Translations under genes and position numbers: made by a program
Notes under the pieces: model-generated
Databases searched by the model: none
What the model was told of the DNA's origin: nothing
Seen by the model: the letters and a program-made list of their open reading frames with translations, nothing else
Assembly (NCBI GenBank): GCA_026419015.1
Contig: JAOAAF010000013.1
Location: 1 to 39,670, forward strand
From: Spirochaetota bacterium
Lineage (GTDB): Bacteria; Spirochaetota; UBA4802; JAGODF01
Length of the DNA stretch: 39,670 bases
Direction: 5' to 3'
Shown here: one piece after another, positions 14,116-22,474 of the stretch
How positions within the stretch are numbered: the stretch's first letter is position 1
How the letters are laid out: every line of letters starts with the position of its first letter

Positions 14116-16661
14116 TACTTTAAAAGGTCTTTTCCAACATTTTCCAAAACCGTTTGATTGCTTTTTGCTTTCTTTTTAATGTTAGTGAGTATTGCCGAGC
14201 GGTGAATTTCGGAAATATTTGCATCGGGCGAAGTTTCTGCCATTTGTACTTTTGTCGCTGCCATTGGGCAAATATTGCAATATTTTTGAGGAGTAGTTCC
14301 TGGATGAAATACCTCTTTTGTGGTCATTGGGCAGCTTGATGTAGGTAAAAGCCCCGATTTTGAACATACATCCATTTCTTCAAGAACTGCGTAGGTGGGA
14401 AAATCCATCGCTGGTTCGTTTGCCAGCGCGCGCTTCATGTAACGTGCCCATACAGGAGCTGCCACGCTCGCTGCAGCTTGGCCGATGCCTAACGAGAGCC
14501 CCTGGGTATCGTATCCAAACCACACGCAGGTGGTAAGCTGGGGGGTAAATCCCACAAACCAGGCATCGCGCCAGTTGTTTGTTGAACCTGTTTTGCCAGC
14601 TGCAGGCCTGCCAATCCCTGCTGCGCGCGCGGTGCCTTTTTGGATGACTGAACGCAGCATGCTAATAAGGATTTGTGCCGTTTCTGGTTTTATTATCCTT
14701 AAAGTGCCTTTTGTTTCCATTTCCTGCAACGTTTTGCGAATGTCTGCTTCGGTGTTTTCCAATATCTTCCCGTTACGATCTTTTACTTGGCGAATTGCGA
14801 ATGGAATGACGTTGTTTCCACCATTGGCTATGATTGCATAAGCGCGAGCTAGTTCAAATGGCGTGACATCGAACGAACCAATCGCAATTGAAAAATTGCG
14901 AGGGATTCTCGATTTGTCTTCTGATGTGGTAAAGTTTAAGAGCTTGTAATACCCGTTTAATACTGCATCGATTCCAATGGCTTCTGCGAGGCGTACTGCC
15001 ACCACGTTTATTGAAAGCTCGAGCGCAGTGCGCAGAGTCGTAAAACCTTTAAATTCACTGGTGTAGTTTTCTGGTTCCCATTCTATTCCATCTCCTGCGG
15101 TGTAGATGACTGGTGAATCGAGCATAAGCGTCGCAGGAGAGTATTCGCCAGTTTCTATTGCTGCTGCGAAAAGGAGTGGTTTGATTGCCGAACCGGGTTG
15201 TCGGCGGGATTGCAACGCGCGGTTGATTTGATTTTGCGAAGTAAATTCGCTTCCGCCTACTAATGCTTCAATGTAGCCCGTACGGTGGTCAATTGAAATA
15301 AGGCATCCTTCGACGTTTTGATATTCGCGCTCATCAAAAATCTTTTTACGGAAATCATCAAAAAGCTCGCTGATGTTGCTAAAACCGCTCACGTAATTTA
15401 ACAGATCAATTTCTTCGAGCAGGTATTGTCGAACATATCTGCTTATGCGGCGATTTTCTGTTGATCCCGATTTTTGGAATGGATTCACGTTAAATAGCAA
15501 GGAGTACAGTTCTACAGGATCTGTGAATTCTTCAATGAAATAGTCATCGTCCTGTATTGCTAATTTGCTTGAGACCGATGTTTGAAGTTTTATGGCTTCC
15601 GCCATAATTTCTTGTGCGGCGATTTGCTTTTTCAAATCCATTGTCGTGTACACTTCAAGTCCTTGTTCGTACACCACCTCTTCGCCAAATTTTTTTACAA
15701 GTTCGCGTCGAACGTATTCAGTGAACCATGGACATCGATCGAGGCGCGTTGACCATACGTTGTATGTAGGCGGTAAGCTGCTTAAGAAACTGTAATATTC
15801 TGGCCAAAATGAAATGTATGCATGTTCTGCCTGTTCAATTGTTAAATAGCCGAGCTCAACCATTTTTGCGAGAACAATCTTATGGCGTTCCATCGCGGCG
15901 TTTGGGTGCCGAATGGGAGAGTATCGGTTTGGTGCTGAGACAATTGCTGCAAGAAGTGAACATTCTGCGAGATTAAGTTCCCACACGTGTTTTTGAAAAT
16001 AAAATCGCGCGGCGGATTCAACGCCATACGCACCGTGTCCCATGAATATTTGGTTAAGATATAACGACATAATTTCATCTTTGGAATAATAGAATTCCAT
16101 CATAAGTGCGATTATCGCTTCTTTTATTTTTCGATAGACGCTTCGCTCTCCCGAGGTGAGAAGGATTTTTGCAAGCTGCTGGGTGATGGTGCTACCGCCC
16201 TGGCGAATTCTGCCAGAAAAAATGTTAATGAAGAATGCGCGCACTATTCCTTTTATGTTGATGCCGAAATGTTCGTAGAATTCGTTGTCTTCTATCGCAA
16301 TAAATGCCTGAATGAGCTGACGGGGAATTTTTTTATATTCAACGATTTCCCTTTTTTGTCGGAAAAGTTCTGCAGCTAATTCGCCGTTTTTGTCATATAT
16401 TTTTGTAGTCACGCTGGGCGTGTAGGTGGCTAAATTTTTAACTTTGAGAAAGTCCGTGAATATTATAATTGCAAATGCAATAAAAAGGCCTACGACAATT
16501 CCCCACACGATAGGCTTCTTTTCGTGGTAAAAGTCGCGCACCCACAACGAAATCCGTTCGAAGTAATTTTCTATGTCGAACGATGACTCATATGAAAATG
16601 CCTTCGTTTTTTTATACGAAGGCTTAAGGAGTCGATTTTTTAGTCCGCGATAGCGCGTCAT
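14115..16661 (-). CDS. Class A penicillin-binding protein (PBP1A-like)
   Basis: 848 residues. A cytoplasmic basic tail, one membrane span (about 50-69), a GT51 transglycosylase domain (EDNEFYEHFG with catalytic Glu124; GGSTITQQLAK, 155-165) and a transpeptidase domain (Ser491-A-I-Lys494 in RQPGSAIKP; Ser550-I-Asn552; Lys690-T-G in AGKTGSTNNW). It polymerises glycan strands and cross-links peptides in the periplasm. Residues about 360-450 form an extra segment between the domains (DDDYFIEEFTDPVELYSLLF...). The C-terminal tail after 770 carries four Cys (CSKSG, SSCPM, YCNICPM), a feature of some PBP1A tails. The SD GAGGGG is 13 bases from the ATG, rather far. A 53-residue gene is coupled downstream. 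Confidence 0.95.
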   Translation of the reverse strand: MTRYRGLKNRLLKPSYKKTKAFSYESSFDIENYFERISLWVRDFYHEKKPIVWGIVVGLFIAFAIIIFTDFLKVKNLATYTPSVTTKIYDKNGELAAELFRQKREIVEYKKIPRQLIQAFIAIEDNEFYEHFGINIKGIVRAFFINIFSGRIRQGGSTITQQLAKILLTSGERSVYRKIKEAIIALMMEFYYSKDEIMSLYLNQIFMGHGAYGVESAARFYFQKHVWELNLAECSLLAAIVSAPNRYSPIRHPNAAMERHKIVLAKMVELGYLTIEQAEHAYISFWPEYYSFLSSLPPTYNVWSTRLDRCPWFTEYVRRELVKKFGEEVVYEQGLEVYTTMDLKKQIAAQEIMAEAIKLQTSVSSKLAIQDDDYFIEEFTDPVELYSLLFNVNPFQKSGSTENRRISRYVRQYLLEEIDLLNYVSGFSNISELFDDFRKKIFDEREYQNVEGCLISIDHRTGYIEALVGGSEFTSQNQINRALQSRRQPGSAIKPLLFAAAIETGEYSPATLMLDSPVIYTAGDGIEWEPENYTSEFKGFTTLRTALELSINVVAVRLAEAIGIDAVLNGYYKLLNFTTSEDKSRIPRNFSIAIGSFDVTPFELARAYAIIANGGNNVIPFAIRQVKDRNGKILENTEADIRKTLQEMETKGTLRIIKPETAQILISMLRSVIQKGTARAAGIGRPAAGKTGSTNNWRDAWFVGFTPQLTTCVWFGYDTQGLSLGIGQAAASVAAPVWARYMKRALANEPAMDFPTYAVLEEMDVCSKSGLLPTSSCPMTTKEVFHPGTTPQKYCNICPMAATKVQMAETSPDANISEIHRSAILTNIKKKAKSNQTVLENVGKDLLK

Positions 16662-16860
16662 AAAAATTTTTTTACCCCTCGCAGCAATGCACGTATGATA
16701 TTAGCTCACCCAATCGAGTAGCCGTGAATCTTTCAAGCGTTTTTATGCAATACTTTCCATCCGATTTGGTGGGAAAAAGGATAGTATCCCACCTTTTCAT
16801 TGAAAAAATACTGCGATTTAATATAATAAGTATAAAAAATGCTTATATTTTAAAATAAAT

Positions 16861-16868
16861 GACGATAA
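16861..16868 (+). promoter_or_regulatory. Weak candidate sigma-28 -10 element for flagellin
   Basis: GACGATAA differs by one base from the flagellar sigma factor -10 consensus GCCGATAA. The matching -35 (TAAA about 15 bases upstream) is not convincing: CTTA is found there. It would give a leader of about 115 bases. Confidence 0.25.
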
Positions 16869-16949
16869 ATTGAAATAATCTAAATTGTTTCGATTTAGTG
16901 CATTTTCAATAAATGTCGAAATTTGAAACGACGAACGAAACGTCTGGTC

Positions 16950-16967
16950 ACTATCACGGATGATAGT
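16950..16967 (+). promoter_or_regulatory. Hairpin with GGA loop upstream of the flagellin ribosome site (CsrA-like)
   Basis: ACTATCA (16950-16956), loop CGGA (16957-16960), TGATAGT (16961-16967): a perfect 7-bp stem presenting GGA in a tetraloop, with CACGGATG around it. Fourteen bases later the SD AGGAGGA gives a second GGA pair. CsrA is known to bind GGA in hairpin loops, and flagellin leaders in Bacillus and Borrelia are controlled this way. Binding here is inferred. Confidence 0.45.
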
Positions 16968-16991
16968 AAGCACTTATTCAAGGAGGAAAGT

Positions 16992-17840
16992 ATGATTATT
17001 AACCACAATGTCAGCGCGATTTTTGCGCATCGGACATTAAAATTCCACGATTGGAGCATAACCCGGGATATTGAAAAGCTTTCTTCTGGTCTGCGAATCA
17101 ATAGGGCAGGCGATGATGCCTCAGGACTCGCAGTCTCAGAGAAAATGCGTTCTCAAATCCAGGGTTTGCGTCAGGCTGAGCGGAATACAGAGGATGGCAT
17201 GTCGCTCATCCAAACCGCTGAAGGATATCTCCAGGAAACTCACGACATTCTGCAACGAATTCGAGTGCTCGCGGTACAGGCCGCCAACGGCATTTACACA
17301 CCTGAAGATCGTCAGCAAATCCAAGTGGAAATATCGGAACTTGTCGATGAAATCGATCGAATTTCCTCACAGGCAGAATTCAATAAGATGAAGCTTCTCA
17401 CCGGAGCCTTCGCTCGATTGAATCCTACTGCCTCAATGTGGTTCCACATGGGACCAAATATGCATCAGCGCGAAAGAGTGTTCATCGAAACGATGACTTC
17501 TGCTGCACTTGGCCTGAGAAATCCAACGGTGCTCACCTTTATTTCGCTTTCAACGCCAGGCAAAGCTAATGCGGTCATTGGGCTTGCCGATGAAGCGCTT
17601 CGAATCATTTCAAAACAGCGTGCGGATTTAGGTGCATATTACAATCGGCTTGAACATGCTGCGCGCGGTTTAATGAATGCGTATGAAAATGTCCAAGCAT
17701 CTGAAAGTCGCATCCGCGATACCGATATGGCAGAACAGATGTCATCTTTCGTGCGCTACCAGATTCTGACGCAGGCAGCTACAGCGATGCTTGCGCAGGC
17801 GAATATGAAATCGCAAACAGTGTTGCAGCTTTTAAAGTAG
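16992..17840 (+). CDS. flaB: Periplasmic flagellin (FlaB type)
   Basis: 282 residues, the length of spirochaete FlaB core proteins. The conserved N-terminal D0/D1 ([16 protein letters not shown], then [17 protein letters not shown]), the short spirochaete-specific middle ([18 protein letters not shown]) and the C-terminal coiled part ([40 protein letters not shown]) are all present, with no variable D2/D3. It forms the filament core between the two membranes. ATG 16992 has an AAGGAGGA site; an earlier in-frame ATG at 16923 would add 23 unrelated residues. It is monocistronic, with a leader hairpin and a strong terminator. The body has a higher GC content than its neighbours, as expected for a heavily expressed gene. 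This is the main taxonomic marker of the window. Confidence 0.96.
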   Translation: MIINHNVSAIFAHRTLKFHDWSITRDIEKLSSGLRINRAGDDASGLAVSEKMRSQIQGLRQAERNTEDGMSLIQTAEGYLQETHDILQRIRVLAVQAANGIYTPEDRQQIQVEISELVDEIDRISSQAEFNKMKLLTGAFARLNPTASMWFHMGPNMHQRERVFIETMTSAALGLRNPTVLTFISLSTPGKANAVIGLADEALRIISKQRADLGAYYNRLEHAARGLMNAYENVQASESRIRDTDMAEQMSSFVRYQILTQAATAMLAQANMKSQTVLQLLK

Positions 17841-17874
17841 CTGGACCAGCATCGCAGTACCATTTGAAAGAAAC

Positions 17875-17904
17875 CGCCGGGAACTCCCACCCGGCGATTT
17901 TTTT
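17875..17904 (+). terminator. Intrinsic terminator of the flagellin gene
   Basis: CGCCGGG (17875-17881), 8-base loop, CCCGGCG (17890-17896), one A, then seven T (17898-17904). A strong GC stem with a T-tract, 34 bases after the flagellin stop. Confidence 0.9.
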
Positions 17905-18030
17905 CCCCATCGTTAAAAATATTTCAAGTTACAAGATTTTGTATTTCATGGAATTTATAGATTGAAAAGTACAATCATCGGCCGATGATATTGGCATGCA
18001 ATACATAGATTGTGAACGCACATATAAAAT

Positions 18031-18927
18031 TTATGTTGTTTTTGATTTTGTGCGATTTTTTTTAATAGGTGCCGTTTTGCGCACGCAATGGGTTAAAATC
18101 CATTTGGAAATTGCGGCAAGTACTTTTTCCCGTTCGTGTTCAACTTCGTTCATCGTTTCGTGGTAAAGGCCTTCGAATAAAAGTTTGGTTTTATCAAGCG
18201 AGCTTACAGAATCGAAGAATTGAATGCTGCCAGAAAAATCCACGATGCGGTCATCGATCCCATGAAATATTAAGATGGGAATGGTAAGCTCATTTGCGCG
18301 GGTTAAACATTCTTGTGCACTTTTTACAAATTCCGTATACCACCGTATTGAAATTCTATCGTGCACAAGTGGGTCGTTTTGATATTCCGCAACTGTTTCG
18401 CGATGATGTGAGAGATAATTCGCGTTAATTTTGTTTGATATGGACATTGTGGGAAAGTATTTTGAAAGAAATGATGCTACCATCAATTCTGCAGGAGTTG
18501 CCTCTGCTATTGGAGTAAACGCGGGGGAAGACAAAATGAGCCCGTGGATGGAGCCTTTGTGGCGAAGCGCATACAATACGGCGATTATGGCTCCCATGCT
18601 ATGTCCGAGGAGAAAAATGGGAACAGTGGGAAACTCACCTTTTATGGATTCAACAAAAAAAGAAAGATCTATCACATAGTCATAGAAAGAGTCAACATGC
18701 CCCCGTTTCCCTGCAGAGCGGCCATGGCCTCTGTGGTCTAAAGCGTAAATCGAAATTCGTTTTCCATCCAACCAATTGATAAGATTTCCATATCGACCGG
18801 AATGTTCACCGAGTCCATGTACAACGACGAGGGCTGCAGCTGGATTTAGGGCAATCCACCGCTGGAAAAACAGTTCAATACCGCCTTTGCCAATTATGGT
18901 ACCTGTTTCGTATTGATATTTTCCCAT
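18031..18927 (-). CDS. Monoacylglycerol lipase-like alpha/beta-hydrolase
   Basis: 298 residues, Hydrolase_4 (serine aminopeptidase S33) type, similar to monoacylglycerol lipases and lysophospholipases. The catalytic triad is visible: Ser110 in GHSMG, Asp226 in FHGIDDRIV and His256 in EGLYHETMNE; the oxyanion loop is VVHGLGEHSGRY and DHRGHGRS is the usual second motif. No signal peptide, so cytoplasmic. It probably releases fatty acids from monoacylglycerols or lysolipids. The C-terminus has a basic tail (KKNRTKSKTT). ATG 18927 has GAGGA 8 bases before it; the GTG at 18942 does not. An exact TTGACA lies upstream on the minus strand but without a well-spaced -10. Confidence 0.92.
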   Translation of the reverse strand: MGKYQYETGTIIGKGGIELFFQRWIALNPAAALVVVHGLGEHSGRYGNLINWLDGKRISIYALDHRGHGRSAGKRGHVDSFYDYVIDLSFFVESIKGEFPTVPIFLLGHSMGAIIAVLYALRHKGSIHGLILSSPAFTPIAEATPAELMVASFLSKYFPTMSISNKINANYLSHHRETVAEYQNDPLVHDRISIRWYTEFVKSAQECLTRANELTIPILIFHGIDDRIVDFSGSIQFFDSVSSLDKTKLLFEGLYHETMNEVEHEREKVLAAISKWILTHCVRKTAPIKKNRTKSKTT

Positions 18928-19052
18928 GACATTTATCCTCACGAATATAAATACTATTCGATCATCGTAGTTTGTGGTGTCAATGAATTCTCATGTTTCA
19001 ATCGAATTAAATATGTCGCGGGACATGTAATTCTCGATTAACAGGAATGCCC

Positions 19053-19799
19053 CTATGTTGCAACCACAAGCAGTCGGTTTGAATATAAGTGATAGCGTTG
19101 TTTACGAGAACTTGAAAATATTTCAAATTTTTGAAATCCTGCATTGGTAAGATATTGTGCAATTTCCTTATAAGAAAAGGCGCGCATGATGTGCTGATCG
19201 GTGAGTTCGCGTGATCCATTTGAGTCGCGAATAATATAGCGATAGTTTACTTCGACGATTGTACGCGGGCTTTCTTCGATTATTGAAAATCCTCGATATC
19301 GTTCAATAGTTGCATCGCAACTGTGAGTAGTTGAAATGTGGCTTAATTTTTTCTGGCGGATTTTGTGAACTGGGAAGGAATTCCATATCTCGAATATCGC
19401 CACACCGCCTTTACGCAATGCCCGTTTCGCGTTGGTAAAGGCAGTGAGGATATCGGGATTTTCAATAAAATAATTCATGGTGCCAAAAAGTGAAATTGCG
19501 ATATCGAATTCTTTGGCAAATGGCAGTTGCAAGATATTGAATTTTAGAAATGTACATGTGGAGGGAAAGCGTTCGCGGGCGATTTTCAGCATTTGATCGC
19601 TTATGTCAATCCCTGTGCAGCGAAAACCGCGGCGGTAAAGTTCAAAGCAGTGCTCACCGCTCCCGCAACCAAGATCGAGTAACGTTTTCCCAACTGTTTT
19701 TTGCGATGCATGCACAATGAACTCTATGTCATCATCGATATTTCGGTGATGGCTTTCTATAGCAAAATAATGTTCAGCAAGTTCGTTGTACAATTTCAT
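19053..19799 (-). CDS. Class I SAM-dependent methyltransferase
   Basis: 248 residues with motif I LLDLGCGSGEHCFEL, the acidic GIDIS strand, LQLPFAKEFDIAISLF and ALRKGGVAIFEIWN, typical of small cytoplasmic methyltransferases (Methyltransf_25/11). The C-terminal half holds a strand-rich lid (ERYRGFSIIEESPRTIVEVN) as in glycine/sarcosine or sugar N-methyltransferases; the substrate is not identifiable. Its ATG overlaps the ptsI stop by 4 bases, so it is translated with enzyme I. Whether the coupling has any functional meaning is unknown. Confidence 0.85.
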   Translation of the reverse strand: MKLYNELAEHYFAIESHHRNIDDDIEFIVHASQKTVGKTLLDLGCGSGEHCFELYRRGFRCTGIDISDQMLKIARERFPSTCTFLKFNILQLPFAKEFDIAISLFGTMNYFIENPDILTAFTNAKRALRKGGVAIFEIWNSFPVHKIRQKKLSHISTTHSCDATIERYRGFSIIEESPRTIVEVNYRYIIRDSNGSRELTDQHIMRAFSYKEIAQYLTNAGFQKFEIFSSSRKQRYHLYSNRLLVVAT

Positions 19800-21541
19800 G
19801 TAATATTAAGCCAAGGGAATTTCGCACGCATCACCTGGATGAGCATCTCTTCAATTTCGGAAGTTTTTTCCATTTGCATGAGCTTTGCGACTAATTCCTC
19901 GCATTCAGTAATATTCACCGTGCGGATGATACGCTTTACCTGGTAAAGATATGCTGTGCTCATTGAAAACTCGCGAAAGCCAAGTCCCAAAAGCAGCATT
20001 GTGTATTTCGGTTCACCTGCAATTTCTCCGCAAATTGAAAGAGGAATTTGCAAAGAGGCGGACGTTTCGACAATTTGTTTAAGGAAGCGCAACACTGAAA
20101 GATCAAGTGGATTGTAAAGGTAGGCAATCCGTTCGCTAATGCGATCCACTGCCAACGTGTATTGGACCAAATCGTTCGTACCAACCGAAAAGAAGTCTGC
20201 ATACTTTGCAAGTTTATCCGCGCACAAGACCGCCGATGGCACTTCAATCATGATCCCGAGGGGGATGTTCTCGTTGAATGCAATTCCTTTGTATTTTAAC
20301 TCGTCCATGCATTCGCGGATTATGTGTCTGCTGCGTATGAGTTCTTCCACAGTGGATATCATCGGGATCATCATTTTCACATTCCCATGTGCGCTTGCGC
20401 GAAGGATCGCGCGTATTTGCGTGCGGAACAGATCTTCGTGTTCTAGGCTAAATCGTATTGCACGACAGCCTAAAAATGGATTCCGTTCCTTACAATCTTT
20501 GTTGTACGAATAAATTTTATCGCCCCCCACATCGAGGGTTCTAATAGTTACTGGAAGCGGATTAAAATACTCCACAACTTTTTTGTATTCTTCGTATTGG
20601 CGTTCTTCATCGGGAAGAACTCGATCTAAAAATAAAAATTCCGATCGAAAAAGGCCAATTCCTTGAGCACCATGGTTTTTTATGATGGACATTTCTTCTG
20701 GGATCTCAATGTTGCCTAAAATACGAATTTCGATGTTATCAGCGGTAATTGAGGGAAGCCATGTAATCGTTTCTAATTCTTTGTCGAGTTTACGCAGATC
20801 GTTGATGTAATGTTGATATTCGTTGAGTTCTTCTTCGGTTGGATTTATGATGATAATTCCGCGGACTGCATCCACAATGAGCGTGTCGCCGTTGCGCACA
20901 AGCGAAGTGATGTTTTGTGTGCCCACAATGGCAGGTATCTCAAGCGCACGTGCCATTATCGCGGTATGCGAAGTGCGACCCCCTCGGTCAGTGACAAACG
21001 CAAGCACGCGGTTTTTGTCCATAGTGGCAGTGTCGGATGGGCTGAGATCTTTGGAAACCACTATCACTTCTTCGTGCAGGTCCTTGAGGGATTCGACGCT
21101 TCGCTTTTGCAAATTATTTATGAGTCGTTTATTTATGTCGGAAATATCGATAATTCTTTCGCGAAAATAATCGTCTTCGATGGAGTCAAGATGTCTAATG
21201 AGATCCAGCGTAATGTCATTGATAATCCATTCTGCATTTTTTTTAAAGATACGAATGTGGTTGATGACCTTTTCAGTAATGATTGGATCTTCTAATACCA
21301 TGAGATGGCTAGTAAAAATGTCTGCCATATCTCGAGAAATATTATTCGCAATTTGTTCCTGAATTGTTTTGATTTCGGTTTTTGTTTTTTCAAGCGATTG
21401 CTTATATCGTTCTATTTCCGCATCGACGTCTTCATCGCGAATTGTATATTTGGGGATAATAATTTCGCTGGTTTTGTACACGTAGGCTTTGCCAATTCGA
21501 ATGCCTGGCGAAGCGATGATCCCACTAGCCTTTATTGACAT
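19796..21541 (-). CDS. ptsI: Phosphoenolpyruvate-protein phosphotransferase (PTS enzyme I)
   Basis: 581 residues. The first PTS enzyme: it takes phosphate from PEP onto His and passes it to HPr. The phospho-His is His192 in GGRTSHTAIMARALEIPAIVG (read in two parts), the N-terminal helical HPr-binding domain is complete, and the PEP-binding barrel has GIGLFRSEFLF, ERNPFLGCRAIR, MIPMIST, GIMIEVPSA, FSVGTNDLVQY and the catalytic Cys in SICGEIAG. There is no GAF domain, so it is enzyme I and not PtsP. Start ATG 21541 has AAGG 7 bases upstream; a TTG six bases before is less likely. No HPr gene is next to it, which is unusual. Its promoter is at 21585-21613. Confidence 0.96.
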   Translation of the reverse strand: MSIKASGIIASPGIRIGKAYVYKTSEIIIPKYTIRDEDVDAEIERYKQSLEKTKTEIKTIQEQIANNISRDMADIFTSHLMVLEDPIITEKVINHIRIFKKNAEWIINDITLDLIRHLDSIEDDYFRERIIDISDINKRLINNLQKRSVESLKDLHEEVIVVSKDLSPSDTATMDKNRVLAFVTDRGGRTSHTAIMARALEIPAIVGTQNITSLVRNGDTLIVDAVRGIIIINPTEEELNEYQHYINDLRKLDKELETITWLPSITADNIEIRILGNIEIPEEMSIIKNHGAQGIGLFRSEFLFLDRVLPDEERQYEEYKKVVEYFNPLPVTIRTLDVGGDKIYSYNKDCKERNPFLGCRAIRFSLEHEDLFRTQIRAILRASAHGNVKMMIPMISTVEELIRSRHIIRECMDELKYKGIAFNENIPLGIMIEVPSAVLCADKLAKYADFFSVGTNDLVQYTLAVDRISERIAYLYNPLDLSVLRFLKQIVETSASLQIPLSICGEIAGEPKYTMLLLGLGFREFSMSTAYLYQVKRIIRTVNITECEELVAKLMQMEKTSEIEEMLIQVMRAKFPWLNIT

Positions 21542-21584
21542 AAGCAAACCTTATTGCATATCTCTCTTTGATGCAAGGCAAATC

Positions 21585-21613
21585 TTAATGAAAAAAATGT
21601 TATTTTCTGTCAA
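21585..21613 (-). promoter_or_regulatory. Candidate promoter for ptsI
   Basis: On the minus strand an exact TTGACA (21608-21613), 17-base spacer and CATTAA (21585-21590). The -35 is perfect and the -10 poor (3 of 6). It would start transcription about 35 bases before ATG 21541. Confidence 0.4.
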
Positions 21614-21699
21614 GAGCAAAAATCATTCGCAATGCGCAATTCTTTACAACGTTGGAGCTTAATCGTATGAGCTAACCTCGAAAATTTATGCATGATGTG

Positions 21700-21728
21700 T
21701 TGAAAAAATTCTATTTTTTTTATATTTT
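21700..21728 (+). promoter_or_regulatory. Candidate promoter for pcm
   Basis: TTGAAA (21700-21705) followed by TATATT at 21721-21726 (spacer 15) or TATTTT at 21723-21728 (spacer 17) in a T-rich stretch. Transcription would start near 21735, just ahead of the ATG at 21753. Confidence 0.4.
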
Positions 21729-21752
21729 GAAAGTAAGCGAAGAAAAAGAGCA

Positions 21753-22469
21753 ATGGCAAAATCTGGATTTGTAATAAGAGTGGGAGGTATTTTTGTTGGT
21801 ATTGCCGCAGCAGTTTGTGCAGGAGGAAGCGATGTGGAAAAATTGCGCGAAATGATGGTAAAACATCAAATTGAAGCGCGGGGGGTGCGGGATCCCAAAG
21901 TGCTTCATGCGATGCGCACAGTTGAGCGACATAAATTTGTCCCGTCCCATCAGGTTTCCTCTGCTTACGAAGATCATCCCCTCCCGATTGGTCATGGACA
22001 GACCATTTCACAACCGTACATCGTGGCGCTGATGACCGAATTGTGCGAATTAAATGGCACCGAAAAGGTTTTGGAAATTGGTACTGGTTCTGGGTATCAG
22101 GCTGCGATACTTTCGCTTTTGGCAAAAGAGGTATATTCGATTGAATTGATCGAGGCATTGGCGACACAAGCAGCAAAGCGGTTAAAAGATCTAGGATATC
22201 GCAACGTGACAGTGAAATGCGCCGATGGTTATTTAGGGTGGCCAGAAAAAGCCCCATTTGATGTGATTATGCTTACCGCTGCACCGGTGAGCATCCCGCA
22301 GACTCTTGTGGATCAACTTAAAGATGATGGCGGCATTCTTGTGGCTCCAGTAGGGGATTTTTTCCAGGAACTCGTGCGCGTGAGAAAAATCAATGGTCGC
22401 GTGTATCGAGAAACTATTACCCATGTGCGATTTGTCCCAATGGTGCCGGGAAGTTCATCGCGCAATTAG
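21753..22469 (+). CDS. pcm: Protein-L-isoaspartate O-methyltransferase, with two possible starts
   Basis: Repairs isoaspartate in aged proteins using SAM. The family pattern is complete: ARGVRDPKVLHAM, VERHKFVP, AYEDHPLPIGHGQTISQPYI (substrate and SAM loop), VLEIGTGSGYQAAIL (motif I), SIELIEAL, CADGYLGWPEKAPFD and the closing LVAPVGD. From ATG 21753 the protein is 238 residues and begins with a signal-like stretch (MAKSGFVIRVGGIFVGIAAA, then VCAGGS). From GTG 21834 it is 211 residues, starts at the usual place for cytoplasmic PCM, and has a perfect AGGAGG 7 bases upstream. That AGGAGG also encodes the Gly-Gly of the signal region. Both forms may be made; the cytoplasmic form is better supported, because SAM is cytoplasmic. 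Convergent with argC, 5 bases apart. Confidence 0.93.
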   Translation: MAKSGFVIRVGGIFVGIAAAVCAGGSDVEKLREMMVKHQIEARGVRDPKVLHAMRTVERHKFVPSHQVSSAYEDHPLPIGHGQTISQPYIVALMTELCELNGTEKVLEIGTGSGYQAAILSLLAKEVYSIELIEALATQAAKRLKDLGYRNVTVKCADGYLGWPEKAPFDVIMLTAAPVSIPQTLVDQLKDDGGILVAPVGDFFQELVRVRKINGRVYRETITHVRFVPMVPGSSSRN

Positions 22470-22474
22470 CATGG

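Larger units (their letters stand above)
16662..16991. other. 330-base divergent regulatory region between PBP1A and flagellin
   Basis: No gene here. From left to right: the PBP1A leader (to about 16760), an inverted repeat at 16768-16793 (GGTGGGA, 12-base loop, TCCCACC), a very AT-rich stretch (16800-16880), a sigma-28-like -10 at 16861-16868, and the flagellin leader with a hairpin at 16950-16967 and the ribosome site at 16981-16987. The inverted repeat is followed by TTTT on the plus strand but no plus-strand gene ends there, so an operator or a stop for antisense transcription is more likely than a gene terminator. Confidence 0.5.
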
